Of a DNA stretch of 64,000 bases, positions 25,492-34,859 are shown piece after piece (the first letter of the stretch is position 1; the number at the start of each line of letters is the position of its first letter). Made by a program: the position numbers and the translations under genes. Origin of the DNA: Eutrophocola sp964629325 (GTDB lineage: Bacteria; Pseudomonadota; Gammaproteobacteria; Pseudomonadales; Pseudohongiellaceae); assembly GCA_964629325.1 (NCBI GenBank), contig CAZVSC010000010.1, positions 1 to 64,000 of the forward strand, in the 5' to 3' direction. Under the pieces are notes generated by a model that was given only the letters and a program-made list of their open reading frames with translations, searched no databases and had not been told where the DNA came from.

Positions 25492-25713
25492 TCAGTTGTT
25501 GCCAACACCGTCATCGTCAGCAGCACCGCCGCCACCGGCTTCCTCTGTACCTTCTTTTCTGATTCTGTCGTAAATCTCTTCCCTGTGGACAGCAACGTCT
25601 TTAGGTGCATTGACACCTATGCGTACTTGATTTCCCTTTACACCCAATACAGTGACAGTCACTTCGTCACCTATCATCAGTGTTTCGCCGACCCGGCGAG
25701 TCAAAATCAACAT
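25492..25713 (-). CDS. csrA: Carbon storage regulator CsrA
   Basis: 73 residues. The N-terminal MLILTRRVGETLMIGDEV and the VRIGVNAPKDVAVHREEIY segment (including the RNA-binding R44-type position) are near invariant in CsrA/RsmA. The last ~15 residues are a glycine- and aspartate-rich tail. CsrA binds GGA motifs in mRNA leaders and controls carbon metabolism, motility and biofilm traits. AGAGGA directly before the ATG is both ribosome site and a possible CsrA target, which would allow autorepression. It follows lysC and precedes tRNA-Ser, as in Pseudomonas and relatives. Confidence 0.97.
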   Translation of the reverse strand: MLILTRRVGETLMIGDEVTVTVLGVKGNQVRIGVNAPKDVAVHREEIYDRIRKEGTEEAGGGGAADDDGVGNN

Positions 25714-25803
25714 TGCTAAATCCTCTTAGCATACAAAAAACCAGCGTGCTGCATTGCGGAAGCAACCGGCCCTTCGAGAACTTACTATCTACTCCACAGC
25801 GCC

Positions 25804-25827
25804 TTTCACCCTGCATGGGCAGGTGAA
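25804..25827 (-). other. Stem-loop between lysC and csrA
   Basis: TTTCACC-CTGC pairs with GCAG-GTGAAA around a short loop, 28 bases past the lysC stop and about 90 bases before csrA. It has no T-run on the minus strand and may separate the two messages or shape the csrA leader. Confidence 0.4.
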
Positions 25828-25854
25828 AAATACTGCATCCTTTTAACCTGACAG

Positions 25855-27078
25855 TTATTTCGGCGGATTTTCCAGGCCGAACGCGCTGTGCAGGGCTCTT
25901 ACTGCCAACTCGAGGTATTTTTCTTCTATAACTACAGAAATTTTGATTTCAGACGTGGTGATCAGCTGAATATTGATCGACTCTTTCGACAATGCTTCAA
26001 ACATGCGGCTGGCAACACCGGCATGTGAACGCATGCCCACACCCACCAGTGACACCTTGGCTACCCTGTCTTCAACTTCCACGCCCCTGGCGCCCATTTC
26101 CTTCGCTACGCTTTCCAGGATCCTGGATGCTGCTGCGGCATCCTTCTTGGCCACTGTAAAGGTTATGTCGTTGGTTTTATCGGCACCGATATTCTGCACA
26201 ATGACATCCACTTCAATGTTTGCATCACTGATCGGGCCGAAAACCTTGAAAGCCATACCAGGTACATCCGGCACGCCCACAACGCTTATCTTGGCCTCAT
26301 CCCTGGTGAAGGCGATGCCAGAAATGACTGGGTTCTCCATCATAGATTCATCCTCTGAGACTATTAATGTGCCGGGACCATCCTCGAAAGATGACAGAAC
26401 CCGTAAACGCACATTGTATTTTCCGGCAAATTCAACAGAACGGATCTGCAGAACTTTTGAACCGAGGCTGGCCATCTCAAGCATTTCTTCGAATGTGATA
26501 CGGTCCAGTCGCCTGGCATTGTCAACTACGCGGGGATCAGTGGTGTAGACACCGTCAACATCGGTGTATATCTGGCATTCATCGGCTTTCAGGGCCGCTG
26601 CTAGTGCTACTGCCGTGGTATCCGAACCACCTCTTCCCAAAGTCGTAATATTTCCCTGTTCATCAACTCCCTGAAAGCCTGCAACCACGACCACCTTGCC
26701 CTGGTCCAGATCCTGGCGCATATGCTCCTGGTCTATCTTCTGGATCCTGGCTTTGGTGTGGGCACTATCAGTGAGTATCCTTACCTGCCCCCCAGTGTAC
26801 GACCGGGCAGGACAACCGATGCTCTGCAATGCCATGCTCAACAGGGCTATGGTTGTCTGCTCGCCAGTGGAGAGCAACATGTCCATCTCGCGGGGAGACG
26901 GCTCCTTTTGTAGTTCATGGGCCATGGCGGTCAGGTTGTTGGTCACCCCGCTCATCGCGGAGACCACGACAACGACCTGGTTGCCCTCAGCCTTGCAGGC
27001 GGCAACCCGCTGGGCGACCGCCTTGATCCTTTCGATGGAACCCACTGAAGTTCCACCGTACTTCTGAACTATCAACAT
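25855..27078 (-). CDS. lysC: Aspartate kinase
   Basis: 407 residues from this start. The kinase domain begins LIVQKYGGTSVG and carries VVSAMSGVTNNL, the LSTGEQTTIALL motif and TLGRGGSDTTAVALAAAL. Two ACT domains follow (~265-340 and ~345-400), with NIEVDVIVQNIG and VGVGMRSHAGVASRMFEAL. It phosphorylates aspartate, the first step to lysine, threonine, methionine and diaminopimelate, and the ACT domains bind the feedback amino acids. The ATG at 27078 gives the usual N-terminus; a start at 27105 would add nine residues. It lies between alaS and csrA. Confidence 0.97.
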   Translation of the reverse strand: MLIVQKYGGTSVGSIERIKAVAQRVAACKAEGNQVVVVVSAMSGVTNNLTAMAHELQKEPSPREMDMLLSTGEQTTIALLSMALQSIGCPARSYTGGQVRILTDSAHTKARIQKIDQEHMRQDLDQGKVVVVAGFQGVDEQGNITTLGRGGSDTTAVALAAALKADECQIYTDVDGVYTTDPRVVDNARRLDRITFEEMLEMASLGSKVLQIRSVEFAGKYNVRLRVLSSFEDGPGTLIVSEDESMMENPVISGIAFTRDEAKISVVGVPDVPGMAFKVFGPISDANIEVDVIVQNIGADKTNDITFTVAKKDAAAASRILESVAKEMGARGVEVEDRVAKVSLVGVGMRSHAGVASRMFEALSKESINIQLITTSEIKISVVIEEKYLELAVRALHSAFGLENPPK

Positions 27079-27168
27079 GATTCTGACATCATCCTTTTGC
27101 ACCATACCAACAGAATATGGACAACATTGTTAACTCAAATCTGCAACCTGTATTGCGAAAATGAAATC

Positions 27169-29790
27169 TCACAGAATTGATGCAAGATATTGTTTTACAT
27201 GAGAAATTGCATCGGGCAAGTCACCTGGGGAATTTCCCCCTGCCATCGCCATATCGGGCCTGCCGCCGCCTTTACCACCGACCTTCTTGGCCACTTCATT
27301 GACCACATCGCCGGCCTTGATGCGGCCGGTGAGATCCTTGGTGACCCCGGCCACCAGGCTGACCTTGCCCTCAGTGACGGTGCCGAGAACCACAACGGCA
27401 GAGCCGAGCTTGTTCTTGAGCTGATCGGCAGTGTCCCTCAATGCCTTGCCGTCGATACCCTCGACTATGGCAGCCAGCACTTTCACGCCATTGATTTCTT
27501 CAGCCTGCACCGCCAGGTCGGATCCGGCAGAACTGGCCAGCTTGGCCTTGAGCTGCTCGATGTCCTTTTCCAGCTGACGATTGGCAGCCGTGAGCTGCTC
27601 TACCCGGTCCACTACCTTGTCGGTGCCCGACTTAACGGCTGCCGCGATGGTGCGCAGGCGCTCTTCCTGCTCCTGGACCAGGACAAGCGCCGCATCGCCT
27701 GTGACGGCCTCGATACGACGCACACCTGCAGCGATGCCGGATTCGGCGACGATCTTGAACAGACCAATATCGCCGGTACGGTTGACGTGCGTGCCACCGC
27801 ACAATTCAATGGAAAAAGAGGCTTCGTCATCGGTAGTTGAATCAAGGCCCATGCTGACGACACGCACCTCGCTGCCGTACTTTTCACCGAACAGGGCCAT
27901 GGCGCCTTTCTTCTTTGCCGCATCCATCGACATGACTTCCCTGGATACTTCTACGTTCTTCAGGACCTGGCGGTTCACGATGGCCTCGATTTCACGGACT
28001 TCATCAGGCGTCACCGGTTTGTTGTGGGAAAAGTCGAAACGCAGGTATTTCGGGCTGACCAGCGAGCCCTTCTGGGACACGTGCGTGCCCAATACCTGGC
28101 GCAGGGCTGCGTGCATCAGATGGGTGGCGCTGTGATTGAGTACGGTGGGCTGGCGCATCGCATTGTCTACGCAGCAGGATACGCTGTCACCCACTTTAAG
28201 GGTGCCTGTTTCGACGCTGCCGATGTGCAGGAACTGGCCACCCTGCTTCTGGGTGTCCCTGACGAGGAAACTCAGCGCCTTGTTGAGCAGTGTACCGCAG
28301 TCACCGACCTGGCCGCCGGACTCCCCATAGAAAGGTGTGCTGTCGAGCAGCACGATGCCGTTGTCGCCTTCAACCAGGCTGTCTACGGCAGCACCATCGC
28401 GATAAAGGGCCAGCACTTTGGCCTCGGCCTGCAGAGTGTCGTAGCCAACAAATTGTGTGTTTTCCTCCAGACGGATATCCAGGGCGGCGGCGCTTTCAAA
28501 GTGGCTTGCCGAACGTGCCTGGCTCTTCTGTTTGTCCATTTCCGCATCGAATTCGGCCATGTTCAGGGACAACCCCCGTTCACGAGCGATATCAGCGGTC
28601 AGATCGACGGGGAAACCATAGGTGTCATAAAGCTTGAAGACCGTGGCCCCGGCAATGATGTTGCCGTCGAGTTCCTCGATGGCCTTCTCAAGAATGGCCA
28701 TGCCATTGTCCAGGGTGCGAGCGAACTGTTTTTCTTCGGCCAGCAGGGTTGCCCCGACACGCGCCTGTTCAGCTGCCAGTTCCGGATAGGCTTCACCCAT
28801 GACATCGCACAGCGGGCCGACCAGTTTGTGAAAGAAAGCACCACTGGCGCCAAGCTTGTGCCCGTGGCGTATAGCACGGCGAATGATGCGGCGCAGGACA
28901 TAACCCCTGCCCTCATTGGACGGAATGACACCATCAAGCACCAGGAAGGCGCAGGAACGGATATGGTCGGCGATCACGTTGAGGGAGGCGTTTTTCAGGT
29001 CCTTCGTACCGGTAATGTCCGCTACGGCCTGAATGATGTGATGGAACAGGTCTATCTGGTAGTTGCTGTGCACATGCTGCATGACTGCAGCGATACGCTC
29101 CAGCCCCATGCCCGTATCGACCGAGGGTTTCGGCAATGGCGTCATGCTGCCGTCTGCGGCCCGGTTGAACTGCATGAACACAAGGTTCCAGATTTCGATG
29201 TAGCGGTCGCCATCCTCATCGGGACTGCCGGGCGGGCCGCCGGGCACTTCATCACCGTGGTCGTAGAAGATTTCGCTGCAGGGGCCGCAGGGACCGGTAT
29301 CGCCCATGGCCCAGAAGTTGTCTTTTTCACCCATGCGGGTGAAACGTTCGGCCGGAACGCCGATATCCTTCAGCCAGATGTCCGCCGCTTCGTCGTCATC
29401 CTGGAACACCGTGACCCAGAGCTTTTCCTTCGGCAGTCCGAGGTTCTCGGTCAGAAAGGTCCAGGCAAAGTGGATCGCATCACGCTTGAAATAATCCCCG
29501 AAGCTGAAATTGCCCAGCATCTCGAAAAAAGTGTGGTGACGGGCTGTGTAACCGACATTTTCCAGGTCGTTGTGCTTTCCCCCGGCGCGCACGCAGCGCT
29601 GGGAAGTAACCGCACGCTTGTAACTGCGCTTGTCCTGGCCGAGGAAGACGTCCTTGAACTGGACCATCCCGGCATTGGTAAACAACAGGGTCGGGTCATT
29701 GCCAGGCACCAGCGAACTGCTGGCGACAACTTCATGTCCCTGACCGGCAAAATAATCAAGGAAGGCCTGGCGGATCTCGGCGCTTTTCAT
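27169..29790 (-). CDS. alaS: Alanyl-tRNA synthetase
   Basis: 873 residues, full length. The class II catalytic core has TLLFTNAGMVQFKDVFLG and RHHTFFEMLGNFSFGDYFK. The editing domain has the zinc-binding HSATHLMHAALR and CGGTHV motifs, and a C-terminal C-Ala domain ends in VGGKGGGRPDMAMAGG. It charges tRNA-Ala and edits mischarged Ser and Gly. First gene of the alaS-lysC-csrA block, which has conserved order in gammaproteobacteria. Confidence 0.99.
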   Translation of the reverse strand: MKSAEIRQAFLDYFAGQGHEVVASSSLVPGNDPTLLFTNAGMVQFKDVFLGQDKRSYKRAVTSQRCVRAGGKHNDLENVGYTARHHTFFEMLGNFSFGDYFKRDAIHFAWTFLTENLGLPKEKLWVTVFQDDDEAADIWLKDIGVPAERFTRMGEKDNFWAMGDTGPCGPCSEIFYDHGDEVPGGPPGSPDEDGDRYIEIWNLVFMQFNRAADGSMTPLPKPSVDTGMGLERIAAVMQHVHSNYQIDLFHHIIQAVADITGTKDLKNASLNVIADHIRSCAFLVLDGVIPSNEGRGYVLRRIIRRAIRHGHKLGASGAFFHKLVGPLCDVMGEAYPELAAEQARVGATLLAEEKQFARTLDNGMAILEKAIEELDGNIIAGATVFKLYDTYGFPVDLTADIARERGLSLNMAEFDAEMDKQKSQARSASHFESAAALDIRLEENTQFVGYDTLQAEAKVLALYRDGAAVDSLVEGDNGIVLLDSTPFYGESGGQVGDCGTLLNKALSFLVRDTQKQGGQFLHIGSVETGTLKVGDSVSCCVDNAMRQPTVLNHSATHLMHAALRQVLGTHVSQKGSLVSPKYLRFDFSHNKPVTPDEVREIEAIVNRQVLKNVEVSREVMSMDAAKKKGAMALFGEKYGSEVRVVSMGLDSTTDDEASFSIELCGGTHVNRTGDIGLFKIVAESGIAAGVRRIEAVTGDAALVLVQEQEERLRTIAAAVKSGTDKVVDRVEQLTAANRQLEKDIEQLKAKLASSAGSDLAVQAEEINGVKVLAAIVEGIDGKALRDTADQLKNKLGSAVVVLGTVTEGKVSLVAGVTKDLTGRIKAGDVVNEVAKKVGGKGGGRPDMAMAGGNSPGDLPDAISHVKQYLASIL

Positions 29791-29984
29791 GTCCTTTGGC
29801 TCTTGGAATTACCCCTGTATTCTGAGTCCATAAAATAGGGGCGGTTTAGCTGAATTAAAAAGCCGCTAATTATATACTCTTAAAGGCAAATTGCTATTAT
29901 TTATCCTGTTATTTCAACCAGCTAGGGCAATCCTGGCACTACGCGCCGGGCTAGCCGGTGCAGGTTCAGACCAGAGGAAGCGAC

Positions 29985-30911
29985 GTGAAATTACTGAAGG
30001 TTACAGCTGCCCTTGGGCTCTGCCTGGCGCTGGTTTTGAACCTGTTTGCCATGTGGCAGGCGCACCAGCTGGTAACCAATCCCGCCGAGGCACGGCGGCC
30101 GCTGGACAGGACGCCTGCCGATTTCGGACTGGACTACCTCGACGTCAAGGTCACCAGCAATGATGGGTTCACACTGAGCGGTTGGTTCATCGAATCCCGC
30201 AATGGTGCCGTGATTCTCATGCAGCATGGCTATAAATGGGATCGCATGGGCCATCTGGAAGAAGCGGGCATGTTGTCCCGCGCAGGCTACGGCGTGTTAG
30301 TGATGTCTGTCAGGTCACATGACGTGAATCCGGGCGAGAGAATCACTTTCGGCGTGGAGGAAGTAAAAGATCTCGATGCCTGGTACAGGTATGCCCTTGA
30401 ACTTCCCGGTGTGGACCCGCAGCGTATCGGAATTCTTGGTGATTCACTGGGGGGATCGCTGGCTATCCAGTATGCGGCGGCCAATGCCGGTATTGCGGCG
30501 GTGGTGGCTCACAGTGCATTTTCCTCGTTGCAGGACACCATCGAAACCAGTATCAGGCATTTTACCGGCTTGCCTCCCTTCCCGTTCGCTCCCATGATCA
30601 GTTTCTGGGCAGAGCAGGAAACCGGCATCGATATCGGCGCCATCGATGCAAAGCGCTGGATAAGTGAGATCAGCCCGAGACCCGTCTTTATCATTCATAG
30701 CCTGGATGATCAGGTGATTTCACCAAGCAGCGGTGAACTGCTTTTTGCAGCAGCCGGGGAACCCCGTGAATTATGGCTGGAACACGGCATCGAACATGCG
30801 GGCTTCGATACTGCGCTGCCCGAGGAATTCGAGCGTCGCATAGTGGCGTTTTTTGATAAAGCGCTTCCCGCGGGTGAGCGTCCGCTTGCTGCGGCTACCT
30901 TGGACCCATAA
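29985..30911 (+). CDS. Alpha/beta hydrolase with N-terminal membrane anchor
   Basis: 308 residues from the GTG at 29985. That start is preferred because AGAGGAAG lies six bases before it and the protein then begins with its signal-anchor helix (~4-22). The hydrolase core shows the oxyanion region VILMQHGYKWDRMG, the nucleophile elbow GDSLGGS, and acid/histidine positions in HSLDDQVI and EHGIEHAGFD. It belongs to the BEM46/YqkD-like group of membrane-linked serine hydrolases. Substrate unknown. Confidence 0.85.
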   Translation: MKLLKVTAALGLCLALVLNLFAMWQAHQLVTNPAEARRPLDRTPADFGLDYLDVKVTSNDGFTLSGWFIESRNGAVILMQHGYKWDRMGHLEEAGMLSRAGYGVLVMSVRSHDVNPGERITFGVEEVKDLDAWYRYALELPGVDPQRIGILGDSLGGSLAIQYAAANAGIAAVVAHSAFSSLQDTIETSIRHFTGLPPFPFAPMISFWAEQETGIDIGAIDAKRWISEISPRPVFIIHSLDDQVISPSSGELLFAAAGEPRELWLEHGIEHAGFDTALPEEFERRIVAFFDKALPAGERPLAAATLDP

Positions 30912-30943
30912 AAAAACGGCCCGGGACTCGAGCCCCGGACCGT
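30910..30943. terminator. Bidirectional terminator between convergent genes
   Basis: ACGGCCCGGG-ACTCGA-GCCCCGGACCGT forms a strong imperfect stem. On the minus strand it is followed by a run of T, fitting termination of the TonB receptor gene; it also lies directly after the rightward hydrolase stop. Confidence 0.85.
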
Positions 30944-30959
30944 CCTTGATCTACCCGGC

Positions 30960-33563
30960 TCAGAAAACCTTGCGAACGGTGAGTCCGTAGGTTTGCGGCT
31001 CTCTCGGATATGCGCTGAGCTTGCCATCCTGCAAGGGAGTATCGAACACAGTGCCATACCAGCTTTCATCATTGATATTCCTGCCCCAAAGCATCAGTTC
31101 GATGCCGGAGGGCATGCGGGCAATGGCCCGCAGATTGATGAAATCGCGACTTTCCTGCACGGCAAACGGGTCGTTGTTGTTATGCATGACCATATCCGAA
31201 TAGCTGACATATTCGGCGCCTAGCAGGAGTTCCGTGCCATTGTTCAGCATGAAGCTCTTGGATGCATTGAGCGTGAAATAGTCGTCGGATACTCCGCCTA
31301 CCCTGTCACCACTGCGATTACAGTAACCCTGGGTAAGCAATTGGGCAGCCTCTGCGGGTGCTCCCGTGTGAAAGATATTCGAAATCTGGCAGTTGCCCTT
31401 CTCGAAGTCCTCGAAGCTGGCATCCGTATAGGCATATGTCAGGAAGAAGTTAAGCGATTCGGTCGGGTTCCACCAGATTTCGGCTTCCACTCCCTGCACA
31501 TCCACCCGGCCGGCGTTCTGCAGGTTGAATGCGGTACCGGTGAAGGTATTGGTCTGCAGGTCCTCAACCTCCATGTCGAAAACAGCGATATTCATGCGCA
31601 GGTTGTTGTCGATAAAGTCCTTCTTTATACCCAGTTCAAACGTCGTGGTGTCTTCTGAATCGAATACGGTATCGAAACCCAGGCCGATGCGGTCGGTATT
31701 GGTGCCGCCCGACTTGTAACCTGTGCCATAGGACGCATAGATCAGGCTGGAATCATCAGGACGCCATGACAGTCCCACGTTGCCTGTAACCCTGCTGTCG
31801 TCAAGATCTGCATTGATATCCGGCCTTGGACAGAAACGCACGGTAACGCTGCAGTTGGCCCACCCCGGCAAATACAGGACATTCAGGGCCGGCAGGAAAG
31901 GCGCCGGGTTCATCGCCGCGAGCGCAGGATTGAAGGTGTTTCCGCTGCCATCCCCCGGCGGCGCACCTGCAGCCGCCTTGGCCTGCTCGCCGGCAATTGT
32001 CAGGGCTGCGCCTATGGCCTGCACATTGACATCAGCCAGTCCGGGCGTGAATACAGACTCGGTGAAACGGCTCCGCATATCCTTGTTCTCGTCTGTATAC
32101 CTGATGCCAACATTCAGCTCGAGGTTGTCGGTGAGGTCATAATCAATGCGTCCGAAAATGGCATTGGCGCGATGATCCTGGCTGCTGTAATCCTGGATCG
32201 TGTTGCCCGGCGCCACAGGGGGGGCGAACGACGTGCCGAAAGAAGTGCCATAGACGAAATTGATGAAACCCAGCAGCTGGGGTGGTGTTGCCAAAAGCGC
32301 GCCCAGGACATCAGGTGATGCGGCGACGGCATAGTTCGGCAGTGAACTGCCCAGGTACAGAAAATCCTTGCTTTCCAGTTCCTGCTTGTAGAAATACAGC
32401 CCGGCCAGATATCGGAACCGCTCTGTCGGGTCGCTGGAAATCCTGAATTCCTGTGACAACATGCTCTGCCGGGCATCCTGGAGCCTGCCCGCGAGGTCCA
32501 CATCACTGAAATCCGCATCGATAGCATCCCTGATATCAAAACTGCGATAAGCCGTGATGGAAACGAAATCCAGGTCGTCATAGCTGCGTTTGATTTCCAG
32601 GGATATGCCGCTGTCCTCGTTTTCGGATCTTGGCAGCGTATTCAGGGAAAGGCGGCCGTCATCAAAGCTGCCGGTCCGGTAAATTGTGCCGCCCAGGGCG
32701 CTCAGGATCGCATCCGAGCCAAATACAGGCGCGCCATTATCAGTCCTTCCTGAAGCGACCAGGCTATCCTTTAATGTCAGTGCCGCACAGCAAACCTCGT
32801 CGATTTCGGAATAATCGATGATTATTCTTGCCGAGAGATCCTCGCTCGGTTCATAGAGGAATTGCTGCCTGAATCCCCAACGGGACCTGTCATTGATATC
32901 GCCGCCCAGGTTGTCCACATCGATGAATCCATCACGTTCACTGGAATATAGCGTGGTGCGCGCAGCGAGCGTATCACTGAGGCTGAAATTGAAACCCGCA
33001 TTGAAATTCAGCATGGAGTAATTGCCCGCAGTGACTTCCACGAAGGCATTACGTTCATGCGAAGGGGCTACGGTGCGAAGGAGCAAGGCACCTGAAGCCG
33101 AATTTTTGCCAAACAATGTTCCCTGCGGACCGCGCAACACTTCCACGGCTTCAAGGTCAACAAGCTGGTTGAACAATGATGCCTGCCTGGCACGATACAC
33201 ACCGTCCACATACAAGCCTACTGAAGACTCCAGGCCAAAATTCTGTGCGCCAGTGCCTACGCCGCGAATCGAGAAGTTACCTGTTCCTGAGCTCTGGTTT
33301 GTCCCGACAACCAGGCCCGGGACACTCCACATGAGTTCCTGGACATCCTTGATGGAATTGTCTTCGAGCCAGACGCCGGAAATGGCGGAAACTGCGACCG
33401 GCACCTCCTGTATGTTTTCTTCTCTGAGCTGGGCCGTGACGGTAATTTCTTCCAGGACCTGGGCCGAGGCAGGCTGCAGGGCAAAACAGGATAAGGCGAC
33501 CCCGGTAGCCAGGGCATGTCGTTTAAATCTCATCGCAGTTTCTGAATTGAACAGTTTGGACAT
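30960..33563 (-). CDS. TonB-dependent outer membrane receptor
   Basis: About 867 residues. Signal peptide to ASAQ (~residue 34), TonB-box-like LEEITVTAQLREENIQEVP, plug domain with IRGVGTGAQNFG and LRGPQGTLFGKNSASGALLL, then a 22-strand barrel ending in YGLTVRKVF with the usual terminal aromatic. The sequence resembles the large environmental group of receptors with unknown ligands rather than a siderophore receptor of known type. The start at 33563 follows GGGGGAG. No Fur box is visible upstream, so iron control is not supported. Confidence 0.93.
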   Translation of the reverse strand: MSKLFNSETAMRFKRHALATGVALSCFALQPASAQVLEEITVTAQLREENIQEVPVAVSAISGVWLEDNSIKDVQELMWSVPGLVVGTNQSSGTGNFSIRGVGTGAQNFGLESSVGLYVDGVYRARQASLFNQLVDLEAVEVLRGPQGTLFGKNSASGALLLRTVAPSHERNAFVEVTAGNYSMLNFNAGFNFSLSDTLAARTTLYSSERDGFIDVDNLGGDINDRSRWGFRQQFLYEPSEDLSARIIIDYSEIDEVCCAALTLKDSLVASGRTDNGAPVFGSDAILSALGGTIYRTGSFDDGRLSLNTLPRSENEDSGISLEIKRSYDDLDFVSITAYRSFDIRDAIDADFSDVDLAGRLQDARQSMLSQEFRISSDPTERFRYLAGLYFYKQELESKDFLYLGSSLPNYAVAASPDVLGALLATPPQLLGFINFVYGTSFGTSFAPPVAPGNTIQDYSSQDHRANAIFGRIDYDLTDNLELNVGIRYTDENKDMRSRFTESVFTPGLADVNVQAIGAALTIAGEQAKAAAGAPPGDGSGNTFNPALAAMNPAPFLPALNVLYLPGWANCSVTVRFCPRPDINADLDDSRVTGNVGLSWRPDDSSLIYASYGTGYKSGGTNTDRIGLGFDTVFDSEDTTTFELGIKKDFIDNNLRMNIAVFDMEVEDLQTNTFTGTAFNLQNAGRVDVQGVEAEIWWNPTESLNFFLTYAYTDASFEDFEKGNCQISNIFHTGAPAEAAQLLTQGYCNRSGDRVGGVSDDYFTLNASKSFMLNNGTELLLGAEYVSYSDMVMHNNNDPFAVQESRDFINLRAIARMPSGIELMLWGRNINDESWYGTVFDTPLQDGKLSAYPREPQTYGLTVRKVF

Positions 33564-33717
33564 GACTCCCCCGATATTCTGCATTCTTCAAAGGTTGTTA
33601 TTCTTCTCACTACTGTATTTCCGTCCGTGTCGCTTATATCCTATTGAACTTCTTCCGGAAATTACCCCGATTGTATACAGCCTCCGGCAAAATTTCACCG
33701 GATACCGCAGGTTTTGA

Positions 33718-34776
33718 CTACCCGAATATTTCAGTAACCCTGCCGTCCCTGGACATCAGGATCGCAATCGGTCGCGTCTGGGGTATATGGGAAAACACAA
33801 TCATCGAAATCACGAGCAAGGGTACGCACAGGAACATTCCCGGAATGCCCCAGATCAGTCCCCATAAGGACAGATTGAGCAGGATGACCAGGGGACTCAG
33901 GTTGAGCGAATCTCCCATCAGGCGCGGCTCCATGATGTTGCCGATGCAGACCTGAATCATCGTCACTCCCCCCAGCACCAGGAAAAAAGGCGTATAGGTA
34001 TCGAACTGCACCAGCGTGATCAGGGAAGGAAAGATGGTGGCGACGATGGAGCCGATGGTCGGGATGAAATTGAGCAGGAATATCAGCAGCGCCCAGAATT
34101 CGGCAAAATCCACGCCGACCACCTTCATGAATATATAGCTCAGCACACCGGTAAGGCCGCTGGTCAGCATCTTGATACTGATGTACTTCTGCACATCCTC
34201 GTTGATCTTGCGGATCAGCATGCGCACCCGCTTTTCCTTCACCGGATCGTTCGCCAGTGAAGCCACCTTGCTGCTGAAATTGCCCTGCTCCAGCAACAGG
34301 AAGACCACGTAAATGATGATAACGCCCATGTTTGCGGCGATATTGGTCAGGGAGGAAGCCAGGCCAGTGATGAATTCACCCAGGTCGAACAATGCGGTGA
34401 GCTGGTTGAGGGTGGGTTCCTGTTCGATGCGCAGCAGGCGCAGGATTCTGTCCCAGCGATTTTCCAGGTTGATCTGGTAGATCGGCGCAACACGAACAAC
34501 GCCGGCGATATTGCTGGCAATCAATTCGACGATACCCCAGATGATGGCGAAGAAGGTGAGAAATGACAGTGAGTACCTGACCAGTTTGGGCAACGGCTTG
34601 CCGCCGGCCTTGATGCGGCCGAAACCTTCGGACAGCAGGTTGATCTGATACCAGAACACGATGGCGATCACCAGAGGCAACAGGATGGTCTGCCCCACCA
34701 CCAGTAGAAAGAACACCAGGGCCACCAGGATGCTGGCCATGACGAAATTCTGCAGCTTCAGCTTGTTGTTTTCCAC
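33718..34776 (-). CDS. AI-2E family transporter (PerM/YdiK-like permease)
   Basis: 352 residues with about eight helices. The C-terminal half contains FLLNFIPTIGSIVATIFPSL and the GNIMEPRLMGDSLNLSPLVILLNL motif, both typical of the AI-2E/PerM superfamily. Members include quorum-signal exporters and Na+/H+ antiporters, so the substrate cannot be set from sequence. It stands alone between the TonB receptor and the SLC13 transporter. Confidence 0.9.
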   Translation of the reverse strand: MENNKLKLQNFVMASILVALVFFLLVVGQTILLPLVIAIVFWYQINLLSEGFGRIKAGGKPLPKLVRYSLSFLTFFAIIWGIVELIASNIAGVVRVAPIYQINLENRWDRILRLLRIEQEPTLNQLTALFDLGEFITGLASSLTNIAANMGVIIIYVVFLLLEQGNFSSKVASLANDPVKEKRVRMLIRKINEDVQKYISIKMLTSGLTGVLSYIFMKVVGVDFAEFWALLIFLLNFIPTIGSIVATIFPSLITLVQFDTYTPFFLVLGGVTMIQVCIGNIMEPRLMGDSLNLSPLVILLNLSLWGLIWGIPGMFLCVPLLVISMIVFSHIPQTRPIAILMSRDGRVTEIFG

Positions 34777-34859
34777 GCGGCATCCCCGTGTGTTGATTGG
34801 ACTTAAGTCTACTGTATCTGCTGCTCAGGGCGATACCGGGCCTTCGCACCCTGCCTGCC

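Noticed and set aside
28024..29838. 604-codon rightward open frame opposite alaS
   Set aside because: It lies wholly antisense to a full-length alanyl-tRNA synthetase and shows no family motif; long antisense frames are common in GC-rich DNA.
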